Origin: Candidatus Neoflavobacterium equi
GTDB taxonomy: Bacteria; Bacteroidota; Bacteroidia; Flavobacteriales; Flavobacteriaceae
Assembly (NCBI GenBank): GCA_018065745.1
Contig: JAGHSS010000033.1
Location: 1-5,586, forward strand
Direction of reading: 5' to 3'
Length of the DNA stretch: 5,586 nucleotides
Shown here piece by piece: positions 5,548-5,586 of this stretch (its first letter is position 1; each line of letters starts with the position of its first letter). The translations under genes were made by a program, and so were the position numbers. The notes below the pieces were generated by a model. The model did no database searches. It was given only the letters and a program-made list of their open reading frames with translations, and was not told the DNA's origin.

Positions 5548-5586
5548 ATTTTATTCAACCATTCCTTTTAAAAAGGTATGTTATTT

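Noticed and set aside
5548..5586. Short palindrome CCTTTTAAAAAGG near 5564-5576 and TTA at 5581-5583 that could be the stop codon of a converging minus-strand gene
   Set aside because: Only one further codon is visible before the edge, and the palindrome is a short AT-rich one without a clear T run. This is too little to call a gene end or a terminator.

Overview
The window looks like part of a Bacteroidota chromosome, most likely from the family Flavobacteriaceae. This rests on the AT-rich base composition, an exact match to the Bacteroidota -7 promoter element TAnnTTTG, the absence of Shine-Dalgarno sequences at both large genes, tRNAs without an encoded CCA end, a Flavobacteria-type structured repeat, and two proteins of typically flavobacterial build. 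No ribosomal or other taxonomic marker gene is present, so the genus is not determined.

Layout. Positions 1-100 hold the 3' part of a tRNA-Trp (cut by the window edge) and its intrinsic terminator. Positions 101-361 hold a spacer, a good promoter, a second tRNA-Trp identical over the shared part, and a second terminator. Positions 362-490 hold a compact structured-RNA-like repeat (Flavo-1-like) with no visible promoter, placed between the tRNA terminator and a terminator facing the other way. Positions 559-4281 (minus strand) encode one very large exported protein of 1240 residues. It joins a lipoprotein-type signal, a purple-acid-phosphatase-type metallophosphoesterase, a middle region with motifs resembling an atypical kinase fold, and a C-terminal Omp85-like outer-membrane beta-barrel. 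Positions 4308-5498 (plus strand) encode a 396-residue inner-membrane protein that joins an intact HD-type phosphohydrolase domain to a PycTM-like (Pycsar effector, formerly DUF5706) membrane domain. A C-rich intrinsic terminator follows, and the last 39 bases show no gene.

The two large genes diverge from start codons only 26 bases apart, so their promoters must overlap each other or lie inside the opposite gene. One protein would sit at the outer membrane or cell surface and the other in the inner membrane with its catalytic domain in the cytoplasm. Both are predicted phosphate-ester hydrolases, but the sequence alone shows no shared pathway.

The most noteworthy item is the HD-PycTM fusion. 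PycTM-type domains are known as cUMP/cCMP-activated effectors of Pycsar anti-phage defence. Here the domain is fused to a hydrolase, and no pyrimidine cyclase gene is present in the window.
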